NCBI GenBank assembly: GCA_947176485.1
Contig: CAMWQS010000078.1
Coordinates: 1-6,987 of the forward strand
Direction: 5' to 3'
DNA: 6,987 bases
Source of the DNA: an uncultured Clostridia bacterium
Lineage (GTDB): Bacteria > Bacillota > Clostridia > Christensenellales > Borkfalkiaceae
Shown here piece after piece: positions 1 through 4,801 of this stretch. The notes beneath the pieces were generated by a model that ran no database searches, was not told the origin of the DNA, and saw only the letters and a list, made by a program, of their open reading frames with translations. A program made the position numbers and the translations under genes. Each line of letters begins with the position of its first letter. Position 1 is the stretch's first letter.

Positions 1-20
1 TGCTACCACTCCACAAACAC

Positions 21-52
21 AAAAGGCACTGACGATTAGTCAGTGCCTTTTT
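21..52. terminator. Rho-independent terminator, probably bidirectional
   Basis: A 13-bp perfect stem (21-33 with 39-51, GGCACTGAC core flanked by A/T pairs) closes a 5-nt GATTA loop. On the plus strand it ends in a run of five T, and on the minus strand the A tract gives TTTT after the stem. It lies 16 nt beyond the stop codon of the minus-strand peptidase, so it can end that transcript and also one entering from the left edge. Confidence 0.9.
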
Positions 53-67
53 GCTATATATTCAAAA

Positions 68-1297
68 TTAAAAGTTCACGTTATCTTGCGTTACAAGTGC
101 GTAAAGAAGCGTTGAGAAGGTTTCAAAGTGCTTCATTATACGTCCGGGGAAGTATTTATTGATATACTCTAAATAGTCGTTTTTCGTATTCATCAGCATG
201 CCTACGAGATAGGTTTCACCGTAACCGGTATAGTCGGGAATTTCCCAGTTGGTTGCTTCAAAATAAACGTAAGGTATTCCCCTATTCCTAAAGCCGAGGT
301 GGTCGCTCCAAGTGCCGGTAGAAGGAGATGCATACGAGGGAACTTCTTTGCCTTCTTCTTTGTCTTCGGGAGAGAGATTGTCCCACGTCCAAGGATTACT
401 TTTAAACGAAAGCCCCAAAGACTTAGCAACTGCCATTGCGTTGTCGTACGCTTCGGTCTTAGTAACGATTTTATTTTCGTTGTCCTGAACGCCGCCGTAT
501 AAGTATGCATAATCTCCGCAAACGAGCGAGTCAAGGTTAATCATATAAAGCGTATTTGCAACTTCCTCTTCCGTCATTGCATTTGCATAAGCCAAAGAAC
601 CGTACTTACCGTATTCCTCTGCGGTAAAGAATACGAAGGTTATCGTATACTCAAGGTCCATATTAACTATTTTTTCAGCTGTGGTAAGCGCAAGGGAAAT
701 GCCCGAGCCGTTGTCACCCGTGCCGTCGCCGTCGTAGTGCGCACCTACTATAATCTGCTTTTCACTCTTACCTTTCTTGGTAACGGCAATATTCGGCGTA
801 GTTACGTCTACTTTGACGTACTCACCGCCCTCGGCTTCCACGTAATTCCAACCTTGTCTACTATATGATTTGCCGTCTGTTTCGTACTTGTCAACGGCTG
901 TTAACTTTTCAGCCAAATTAACGTCATTCTTATAATACCTTGAAAAGGTTGCGGGTTGATAAATAATATCCTCTTCGGCATAGCCAGCTTGAATTAAATT
1001 CCAGCTAATCCACTTTTGTGCAAACTTAAAGTTCTCACCGGCAAGGCAGTCCCTATCCTTGACCATTGCATCTATATACTGCAATTTTGCATAACACTCG
1101 GCAGCATATTCCGTTGCCGTCTCTTCCGTTTTAAGCGAATTTTTTATTTCTTCTAACGTTTGCTCGTAGTTTGCAAGCTGACTTTTCAACTCGTCGATTT
1201 CCGAATCGGAATTGCTGCAACCCGCTGCACTTATAACGAGACAGGACGAAAGCGCACCCGTGAGCAAAATGGAAGTAATCTTTTTGTTAAATTTCAT
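68..1297 (-). CDS. Secreted lipoprotein, M28-family zinc aminopeptidase/metallopeptidase
   Basis: The protein has 409 residues. The N-terminus is a lipoprotein signal: basic MKFNKK, a hydrophobic stretch, and a lipobox ending S-A-A-G-C27, so the mature protein should be lipid-anchored on the outer face of the membrane. Residues 32-58 are charged, heptad-like and probably a coiled-coil spacer. The catalytic domain carries the M28 metal site in order: H187 and D189 in GAHYD, bridging D195 in GDNGSG, E227 (general base) and E228 in TAEE, D256 in NLDS, and H333 in SDHLGF. The family has two zinc ions and removes N-terminal residues from peptides; the substrate cannot be told here. The loop between HYD and the bridging Asp is short, only GDGTG. 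An open frame extends 6 codons upstream to a TTG at 1313-1315, but that extension includes the ribosome-binding site, so ATG 1297 is chosen. It is a single-gene unit with its own promoter and terminator. Confidence 0.9.
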   Translation of the reverse strand: MKFNKKITSILLTGALSSCLVISAAGCSNSDSEIDELKSQLANYEQTLEEIKNSLKTEETATEYAAECYAKLQYIDAMVKDRDCLAGENFKFAQKWISWNLIQAGYAEEDIIYQPATFSRYYKNDVNLAEKLTAVDKYETDGKSYSRQGWNYVEAEGGEYVKVDVTTPNIAVTKKGKSEKQIIVGAHYDGDGTGDNGSGISLALTTAEKIVNMDLEYTITFVFFTAEEYGKYGSLAYANAMTEEEVANTLYMINLDSLVCGDYAYLYGGVQDNENKIVTKTEAYDNAMAVAKSLGLSFKSNPWTWDNLSPEDKEEGKEVPSYASPSTGTWSDHLGFRNRGIPYVYFEATNWEIPDYTGYGETYLVGMLMNTKNDYLEYINKYFPGRIMKHFETFSTLLYALVTQDNVNF

Positions 1298-1304
1298 TAT
1301 ATTA

Positions 1305-1311
1305 TCCTTCT
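1305..1311 (-). promoter_or_regulatory. Ribosome-binding site of the M28 peptidase
   Basis: AGAAGGA on the minus strand lies 7 nt before ATG at 1297-1295. It falls inside the codons that a TTG start at 1315 would use, and so decides in favour of the shorter protein. Confidence 0.8.
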
Positions 1312-1329
1312 TCAATTTTTATATTCACG

Positions 1330-1358
1330 ATTATATTCACTTTTTGCCAGTATGTCAA
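1330..1358 (-). promoter_or_regulatory. Consensus sigma-A promoter of the M28 peptidase
   Basis: On the minus strand TTGACA (1358-1353) and TATAAT (1335-1330) are both perfect consensus and are separated by 17 nt. Transcription should begin near 1323, giving a leader of about 26 nt before the ATG at 1297. Confidence 0.85.
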
Positions 1359-1398
1359 ACATTTTTATGCATAATCATACATTTTTTTGAATGTTTAT

Positions 1399-1421
1399 AA
1401 ATTAACAAAATTTGTTAATTT
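1399..1421. repeat. Inverted repeat, candidate operator in the divergent region
   Basis: Two 11-bp arms (1399-1409 and 1411-1421, AAATTAACAAA and its complement) flank a single central A. The site lies between the two divergent promoters, about 40-45 bp upstream of each -35 box. The symmetry suggests a dimeric regulator, but the region is very AT-rich and chance is possible. It has no GC-rich stem, so it is a poor terminator. Confidence 0.45.
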
Positions 1422-1438
1422 TAAAATTTTTCACGCGC

Positions 1439-1454
1439 TTTTCAATATTGAAAA
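1439..1454. repeat. Perfect 16-bp palindrome, candidate operator
   Basis: TTTTCAATATTGAAAA is an uninterrupted perfect palindrome ending 12 bp before the -35 box of the rightward promoter. That position suits an activator or repressor site. No regulator gene is in the window and the binding protein is unknown. Confidence 0.45.
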
Positions 1455-1466
1455 ATACGGATACGC

Positions 1467-1495
1467 TTGAAAAACCTTATCGCATTTGATATAAT
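1467..1495 (+). promoter_or_regulatory. Sigma-A promoter of the Cys-rich small protein
   Basis: TTGAAA (1467-1472), a 17-nt spacer and TATAAT (1490-1495). The expected start point near 1502 gives a leader of about 23 nt before ATG 1525. Confidence 0.8.
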
Positions 1496-1524
1496 AAAAG
1501 AAAACCAATAATCAGGGTTACACA

Positions 1525-1758
1525 ATGGAAAAGAATTTAAGTGATTTTTGCACTTGCAACGACCGCGCTTGCCCGCTTCACCCCACAAATCACGACAAGG
1601 GCTGCTCGCTTTGCATACAAAAGAATATAAAGAAAAAGGAAATACCGTCTTGCCTTTTCAACGCCGCTGGCGGCTATCCGAGTGAAGACGGCTACTCCTT
1701 TGAAGCGTTTGCCAAGCTCATACTCGGAAACACGGCGCAAATTGACAAATGCGATTAA
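1525..1758 (+). CDS. Small Cys-rich protein, possibly DUF6485-like, likely metal-binding
   Basis: The 77-residue protein has the order C9-x-C11-x4-C16-x2-H19-x7-C27-x2-C30-x12-C43, with further H23 and C76. Paired Cys/His spacing like this usually holds zinc or another metal. The layout (CxC near the N-terminus, CP-x-H, GC-x2-C, then a PSC motif and an aromatic-rich tail) resembles the uncharacterised DUF6485 family as I remember it; this was not checked by search. There is no signal peptide or membrane segment, so it should be cytoplasmic. The start is ATG 1525 with a modest AGGG SD at 1514-1517, 7 nt upstream. Its own promoter lies at 1467-1495. The next gene begins 22 nt after its stop and may be partly co-transcribed. 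The minus strand is also open across this gene, but only the plus frame has SD, promoter and ordered Cys spacing. Confidence 0.75.
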   Translation: MEKNLSDFCTCNDRACPLHPTNHDKGCSLCIQKNIKKKEIPSCLFNAAGGYPSEDGYSFEAFAKLILGNTAQIDKCD

Positions 1759-1770
1759 AAATGATAGAAT
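1742..1770 (+). promoter_or_regulatory. Extended -10 promoter inside the end of the Cys-rich gene
   Basis: TTGACA (1742-1747) and TAGAAT (1765-1770) are 17 nt apart, and TG at 1762-1763 makes an extended -10 (TGA-TAGAAT). The -35 box overlaps the last codons of the Cys-rich gene. The predicted start near 1777 is only about 4 nt before the next ATG at 1781, which implies a nearly leaderless message. Confidence 0.65.
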
Positions 1771-1780
1771 TATTATATAA

Positions 1781-2497
1781 ATGAAAGACAAGAAATTTAA
1801 ACAAAAGCGCAAGGCGTGGTTCCGCGCATTAAAAGGTTTATTGAAGGTCCACTTCAAAAAACCCAAGTTCATTTATTCGGGCGGTAAGCCGACGAACGGC
1901 TCGATTATCCTAAGTAATCACGAAGGTGCTTCCTCCCCAATGATGCTTGAAATTTACGCGGACTTCCCCATAAGAATGTGGGGCACCTACGAAATGAATT
2001 CGGGGTTGAAAAGCGTTTATAAATATCTGTCGCGCATATATTTCCACGGAAAGAAGCACTGGAACATACACCTTTCAAAATTCTTGGCAATATTTGCGTG
2101 CCCCTTCGTCAATCTTTTCTACAAGGGATTAAACCTTATCGCAACTTATAGGGACGTCAGGCTTTACAACACCATTTCCGAGAGCGTGCGGGCAGTAAAG
2201 GATAATAAAGAAAATATCGTTATCTTCCCAGAAAATTCCGATAACGGCTACTTTAAGCACCTTAAAAGCTTTTACGCCGGTTTCGTTGTTTTGGCGCAGC
2301 AGCTTTTTAAAAACGGGATAGACGTTCCCATTTACGTTGCGTATTACAAGACCGAAACCCGCGAATACGTTTTCGACGCGCCCGTACTTTTCAGCGAATT
2401 GAAAGCTGCTTACGGCAGCAAAACCGAAATTGCAAGCCACCTTTTAGAGAGATGCAACGCAATAGGCAACCCCGATTTGCAACAGCAAACGGCTTAA
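1781..2497 (+). CDS. PlsC-like (LPLAT superfamily) acyltransferase relative with altered catalytic motif
   Basis: The 238-residue protein has a basic N-terminus (KDKKFKQKRK) and the layout of lysophospholipid acyltransferases. A motif-I position SNHEGASSP contains H47; an FPEN motif at 149-152 matches the FPEGT-like motif III; KSFYAGF (162-168) and DVPIYV (181-186) match the later conserved blocks. Hydrophobic residues 98-120 suggest peripheral membrane contact. The usual catalytic dyad is H-x4-D, but here the +5 position is S52, so the Asp is missing. The family moves acyl groups to lysophosphatidate or related lipids; with the dyad altered, activity and substrate are uncertain, and it may form a distinct conserved subgroup. 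ATG 1781 directly follows an in-frame stop (1778-1780), so no earlier start exists, and no SD precedes it. A promoter lies at 1742-1770. No convincing terminator follows. Confidence 0.7.
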   Translation: MKDKKFKQKRKAWFRALKGLLKVHFKKPKFIYSGGKPTNGSIILSNHEGASSPMMLEIYADFPIRMWGTYEMNSGLKSVYKYLSRIYFHGKKHWNIHLSKFLAIFACPFVNLFYKGLNLIATYRDVRLYNTISESVRAVKDNKENIVIFPENSDNGYFKHLKSFYAGFVVLAQQLFKNGIDVPIYVAYYKTETREYVFDAPVLFSELKAAYGSKTEIASHLLERCNAIGNPDLQQQTA

Positions 2498-2521
2498 CAC
2501 ACTTTTTGCTTTTTATTTTGC

Positions 2522-2550
2522 TTGATAATAGGCAATAAAAATACTAAAAT
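2522..2550 (+). promoter_or_regulatory. Sigma-A promoter of ferritin
   Basis: TTGATA (2522-2527), a 17-nt spacer and TAAAAT (2545-2550), each one base from consensus. The leader would be about 17 nt and contains the SD. No clear Fur or PerR box is seen around it. Confidence 0.65.
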
Positions 2551-2561
2551 TGAAATAAATT

Positions 2562-2567
2562 CGGAGG
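2562..2567 (+). promoter_or_regulatory. Ribosome-binding site of ferritin
   Basis: CGGAGG lies 6 nt before ATG 2574. It is one of the strongest SD sites in the window and suggests high expression. Confidence 0.85.
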
Positions 2568-2573
2568 CAATTT

Positions 2574-3092
2574 ATGATTAACGAAAAAATAGCAAAACTT
2601 ATAAACACCCAAGTAAACAAAGAACTTTATTCGGGGTACCTCTACCTCGATTTTGCAAACTACTATGCAGACGAAGGACTTGACGGCTTTGCACACTGGT
2701 ACGAAATTCAAGCGCAAGAGGAACGCGACCACGCCATGATGATGCGCCGCTACCTTATCGACAACGGTATTAAAGTTACCTTTGATAAGATAGACAAGCC
2801 TGACAAGACTTTTGCAAAGACGGAAGACCCGCTTAAAGCCGGCTACGAGCACGAGCAATACGTTACGTCTTTAATCAACAACATTTATGCTGAAGCCGCA
2901 AAAATTCACGATTACAAGACGATGCAGTTTTTAGACTGGTTCATTAAGGAACAAGGCGAAGAAGAAAAAAACGCCGAAGATATGTTAAAGAAGTTCCACC
3001 TTTTCGGACACGATGCAAAGGGGCTTTACTCTTTAAATCAGGAGCTTGCCGCAAGGATTTACACCCCTTCCACCACCGGCCCCGCAATGTAA
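2574..3092 (+). CDS. ftnA: Bacterial non-haem ferritin (FtnA type)
   Basis: The 172-residue protein is a four-helix ferritin of normal bacterial length. The ferroxidase centre falls at the same numbers as in E. coli FtnA: E17 (NKELYSG), E50 and H53 (EERDH), E94 (YEHEQY), and Q127 and E130 (KEQGEEE), with Y24 nearby; E49 and E126 add acidic ligands. Proteins of this family form a hollow 24-mer in the cytoplasm, oxidise Fe(II) at the dinuclear site and store it as a ferric mineral, buffering iron and limiting peroxide damage. No haem-ligand Met typical of bacterioferritin and no rubredoxin-type Cys pairs typical of rubrerythrin are seen. The gene has its own promoter, a strong SD and a following terminator, so it is probably monocistronic. 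Confidence 0.95.
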   Translation: MINEKIAKLINTQVNKELYSGYLYLDFANYYADEGLDGFAHWYEIQAQEERDHAMMMRRYLIDNGIKVTFDKIDKPDKTFAKTEDPLKAGYEHEQYVTSLINNIYAEAAKIHDYKTMQFLDWFIKEQGEEEKNAEDMLKKFHLFGHDAKGLYSLNQELAARIYTPSTTGPAM

Positions 3093-3101
3093 TTAAATAT
3101 T

Positions 3102-3134
3102 AACGGCGTGATACTCTCCCGCCGTTTTATTTTA
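3102..3134 (+). terminator. Rho-independent terminator after ferritin
   Basis: A 7-bp GC-rich stem (AACGGCG 3102-3108 with CGCCGTT 3120-3126) with an 11-nt loop is followed by TTATTTTA. It starts 9 nt after the ferritin stop codon. Confidence 0.85.
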
Positions 3135-3139
3135 TAATC

Positions 3140-3168
3140 TTGAAAATTCCGTTCATATCTGTTATAAT
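3140..3168 (+). promoter_or_regulatory. Sigma-A promoter of the seven-helix membrane protein
   Basis: TTGAAA (3140-3145), a 17-nt spacer and perfect TATAAT (3163-3168). The start near 3175 leaves a leader of only about 12 nt, with a weak AAGG (3175-3178) at its very beginning, 8 nt before ATG 3187. Confidence 0.8.
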
Positions 3169-3186
3169 ATTTTTAAGGTTTATATA

Positions 3187-4092
3187 ATGAAAATCAAAAA
3201 TGTACGATGGACAAAAAACTCTACCTTTACCCTACTTTACATAATAGGCTTTCTCGGCGCGGGGATAATAGGTTTTTTCAGCACTTCGTATTTTGCTTAC
3301 GAAGAATTCAACTCTTTGGTTGCTGACATTTTCTATCTCATCTTCCTTTCGCTTGTATTCGTTGCGGCGCTGGTACAGGATTTAATGTCCGACAAATCGA
3401 TTACTGACAAAATAATAAGCGTCTTTGTATTCGGCGGCGGGTTTGTTCTGTTTTTACTACTTTTTATTTTAGGCGGAGTGACAAATCTTATCGCAATTAT
3501 TTATTCGGCAATATTTTGCATGATACTCGTTTGTCAATGCGTATTGACAATGCGCAAGGGTCAAAAAGTAAAACCGAACATCAAGCAGTTTGTCTGCATA
3601 GGATTTTTGATGTTGGCTCCCGCAATACGTCTGTTATTGACTGAGTTTGTAAAAGAAACTTATTTTTTGTGGGCACTTATACCTGCCGGTGTTATTTCCT
3701 GCACATTAATTCCGATAGGATTCGTTTTATTGCATAAAGTATGGCGTCAATTTTACCCGAAAGAATCAAGCAGTATAGGAAATGCGATTGCCGTTATTTT
3801 TGCCGTTATTATAATTTCGTTTTTCTACTCTTTCAGCACAATCGGCATAATAAACTGCGTATTTGACAATAGCCCAACGCCCACCGAATATACCGTTCTT
3901 GAAAAACACGTAAATTCGGGGGCAAGCACACCGACGCAATTCGAAGTAAAAGTGGAAATTGACGGTGAAGAAAAATGGATTAACCTGCCCGTAATAGACT
4001 ATCACGCAATTTCGGAAGGCGATACGGTAATCGTCGATTATTATAAAGGTGCATTAGGCTTCGGTTTCTACACATATAACAGTATAGGTTAA
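3187..4092 (+). CDS. Seven-helix membrane protein with C-terminal extracytoplasmic beta domain, function unknown
   Basis: The 301-residue protein has hydrophobic segments at about 14-33, 46-64, 77-96, 99-121, 134-151, 159-182 and 198-222. Basic loops (N-terminus, MRKGQKVKPNIK at 122-133, HKVWRQF at 183-189) put the N-terminus inside and the C-terminus outside by the positive-inside rule. Residues about 234-301 look like a small beta-barrel: alternating polar and hydrophobic residues (FEVKVEID, WINLPV), then EGDTVIVDYYKGALGFGF, a turn-rich end like that of DUF3592-type proteins, where a -GDxVxVxYxPG- pattern recurs. That resemblance is from memory and weak. No transporter or enzyme motif is recognised. 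It has its own promoter but no terminator before the next gene, which starts 65 nt later with another promoter. Confidence 0.7.
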   Translation: MKIKNVRWTKNSTFTLLYIIGFLGAGIIGFFSTSYFAYEEFNSLVADIFYLIFLSLVFVAALVQDLMSDKSITDKIISVFVFGGGFVLFLLLFILGGVTNLIAIIYSAIFCMILVCQCVLTMRKGQKVKPNIKQFVCIGFLMLAPAIRLLLTEFVKETYFLWALIPAGVISCTLIPIGFVLLHKVWRQFYPKESSSIGNAIAVIFAVIIISFFYSFSTIGIINCVFDNSPTPTEYTVLEKHVNSGASTPTQFEVKVEIDGEEKWINLPVIDYHAISEGDTVIVDYYKGALGFGFYTYNSIG

Positions 4093-4103
4093 GTGTCTTA
4101 CAC

Positions 4104-4132
4104 TTGAAAAACAGCTTAAATTGTGCTAAACT
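4104..4132 (+). promoter_or_regulatory. Extended -10 promoter of the single-helix membrane protein
   Basis: TTGAAA (4104-4109), a 17-nt spacer and TAAACT (4127-4132) preceded by TG at 4124-4125. The TTG of the -35 box is also the first possible start codon of the downstream open frame, which argues that this TTG is not the translation start. Confidence 0.65.
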
Positions 4133-4144
4133 TATTAAAACACT

Positions 4145-4150
4145 AAGGAG
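4145..4150 (+). promoter_or_regulatory. Ribosome-binding site deciding the start at 4158
   Basis: AAGGAG lies 7 nt before ATG 4158. This strong SD fixes the start 18 codons downstream of the first in-frame TTG. Confidence 0.9.
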
Positions 4151-4157
4151 AACTTTT

Positions 4158-4709
4158 ATGAGCGCTGAAACGATAATTGCCATAGTTACCGCCGGTATTG
4201 CATTAGTTACTTCGGTTGCAAGCTTTACCTATAATTTCATTCAAAACAAAAAAGACCGCGTACAGAAAGTGATTTTGGATAACAGAATTAAATACATGTA
4301 CGCTATGCGTGAAGGATATTCTTCCCTTATCGGATTAGCCAATGCCGGCGCGATAAACTCTTTAAAAAACGGGGATGAAGTTAAAAAAATATATTTTGAA
4401 AAATTATTCAGCGGATACGGGCAAATAAAATCGTATATCAAACCTTTTTATTCAATTGATATAGAACTTTTAACCGCATTAGACAAGCTTTACTCTTATA
4501 TACTTGCAATGATTAACGGCGAAGAAAACGACGACCAAAAGCTTGAAGCGTACCGCGAAGATTTTTCAAAAAAATATCTTATATACGATTGGGCTTATTG
4601 GAAATACATTCAGCGCCAAAAAGAAGGCAATTATACGAATAGCGACGACGCATTTGACAAGGTTTACGAAGATTTCCTTGAAGAACTCAAAGACAGAAAA
4701 GTAATTTAA
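4158..4709 (+). CDS. Single-pass membrane-anchored helical protein, function unknown
   Basis: The 183-residue protein has one N-terminal hydrophobic helix at about 5-26 (ETIIAIVTAGIALVTSVASF), followed by the basic stretch NKKDRVQK, so the bulk should face the cytoplasm. The rest is helical, rich in Tyr, Lys and Glu, with aromatic clusters (YDWAYWKYIQ at 143-152) and an acidic C-terminus (DDAFDKVYEDFLEEL). No catalytic motif is recognised. This build, a short anchor plus a charged cytoplasmic helical body, is common among poorly characterised accessory proteins, but nothing here assigns a role. The gene has its own promoter and SD and ends in a strong terminator that overlaps its stop codon. 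Together with the preceding membrane gene it forms a segment bracketed by terminators. Confidence 0.7.
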   Translation: MSAETIIAIVTAGIALVTSVASFTYNFIQNKKDRVQKVILDNRIKYMYAMREGYSSLIGLANAGAINSLKNGDEVKKIYFEKLFSGYGQIKSYIKPFYSIDIELLTALDKLYSYILAMINGEENDDQKLEAYREDFSKKYLIYDWAYWKYIQRQKEGNYTNSDDAFDKVYEDFLEELKDRKVI

Positions 4710-4740
4710 AAAACCGACGGGAATTCTCCGTCGGTTTTTT
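4708..4740. terminator. Strong Rho-independent terminator, possibly bidirectional
   Basis: CCGACGG (4714-4720) pairs with CCGTCGG (4728-4734) around a 7-nt GAATTCT loop, extended by six A/T pairs (4708-4713 with 4735-4740). The T run gives a plus-strand terminator; the mirrored A run would work on the other strand too. It begins within the stop codon of the preceding gene. Confidence 0.92.
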
Positions 4741-4750
4741 CGTGCCCGCA

Positions 4751-4779
4751 TTGACAAAACTTAGCTGCGGGAATATAAT
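4751..4779 (+). promoter_or_regulatory. Perfect consensus sigma-A promoter of the flavoprotein operon
   Basis: TTGACA (4751-4756) and TATAAT (4774-4779) match consensus in all twelve positions with a 17-nt spacer. The start near 4786 gives a leader of about 16 nt before TTG 4802. The strength of the match suggests constant, high transcription. Confidence 0.88.
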
Positions 4780-4790
4780 TATATCAACTT

Positions 4791-4795
4791 GGAGG
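4791..4795 (+). promoter_or_regulatory. Ribosome-binding site deciding the TTG start at 4802
   Basis: GGAGG lies 6 nt before TTG 4802-4804. An upstream GTG at 4742 in the same frame lies before the promoter and so cannot be on this transcript. Confidence 0.88.
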
Positions 4796-4801
4796 TGCAT
4801 T

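Noticed and set aside
1..20. Possible tRNA 3' end (ACCA) before the first terminator
   Set aside because: Only about 8 bases precede the ACCA, so no T-arm or acceptor pairing can be tested. ACCA by chance is common.
1537..1872. Minus-strand open frame across the Cys-rich gene and the start of the acyltransferase relative
   Set aside because: The plus strand has promoters, an SD and ordered Cys motifs; the minus product is a low-complexity hydrophobic and basic mix with no family likeness.
2484..2510. Weak hairpin AGCAAA/TTTGCT followed by T-rich DNA, as a terminator after the acyltransferase relative
   Set aside because: The stem is only 6 bp, AT-rich, with a 15-nt loop, and it begins inside the coding sequence. 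Too weak to call.
2521..2573. Fur or PerR operator at the ferritin promoter
   Set aside because: Only short AT-rich fragments such as TGATAATA are seen; no symmetric box with acceptable match is present.
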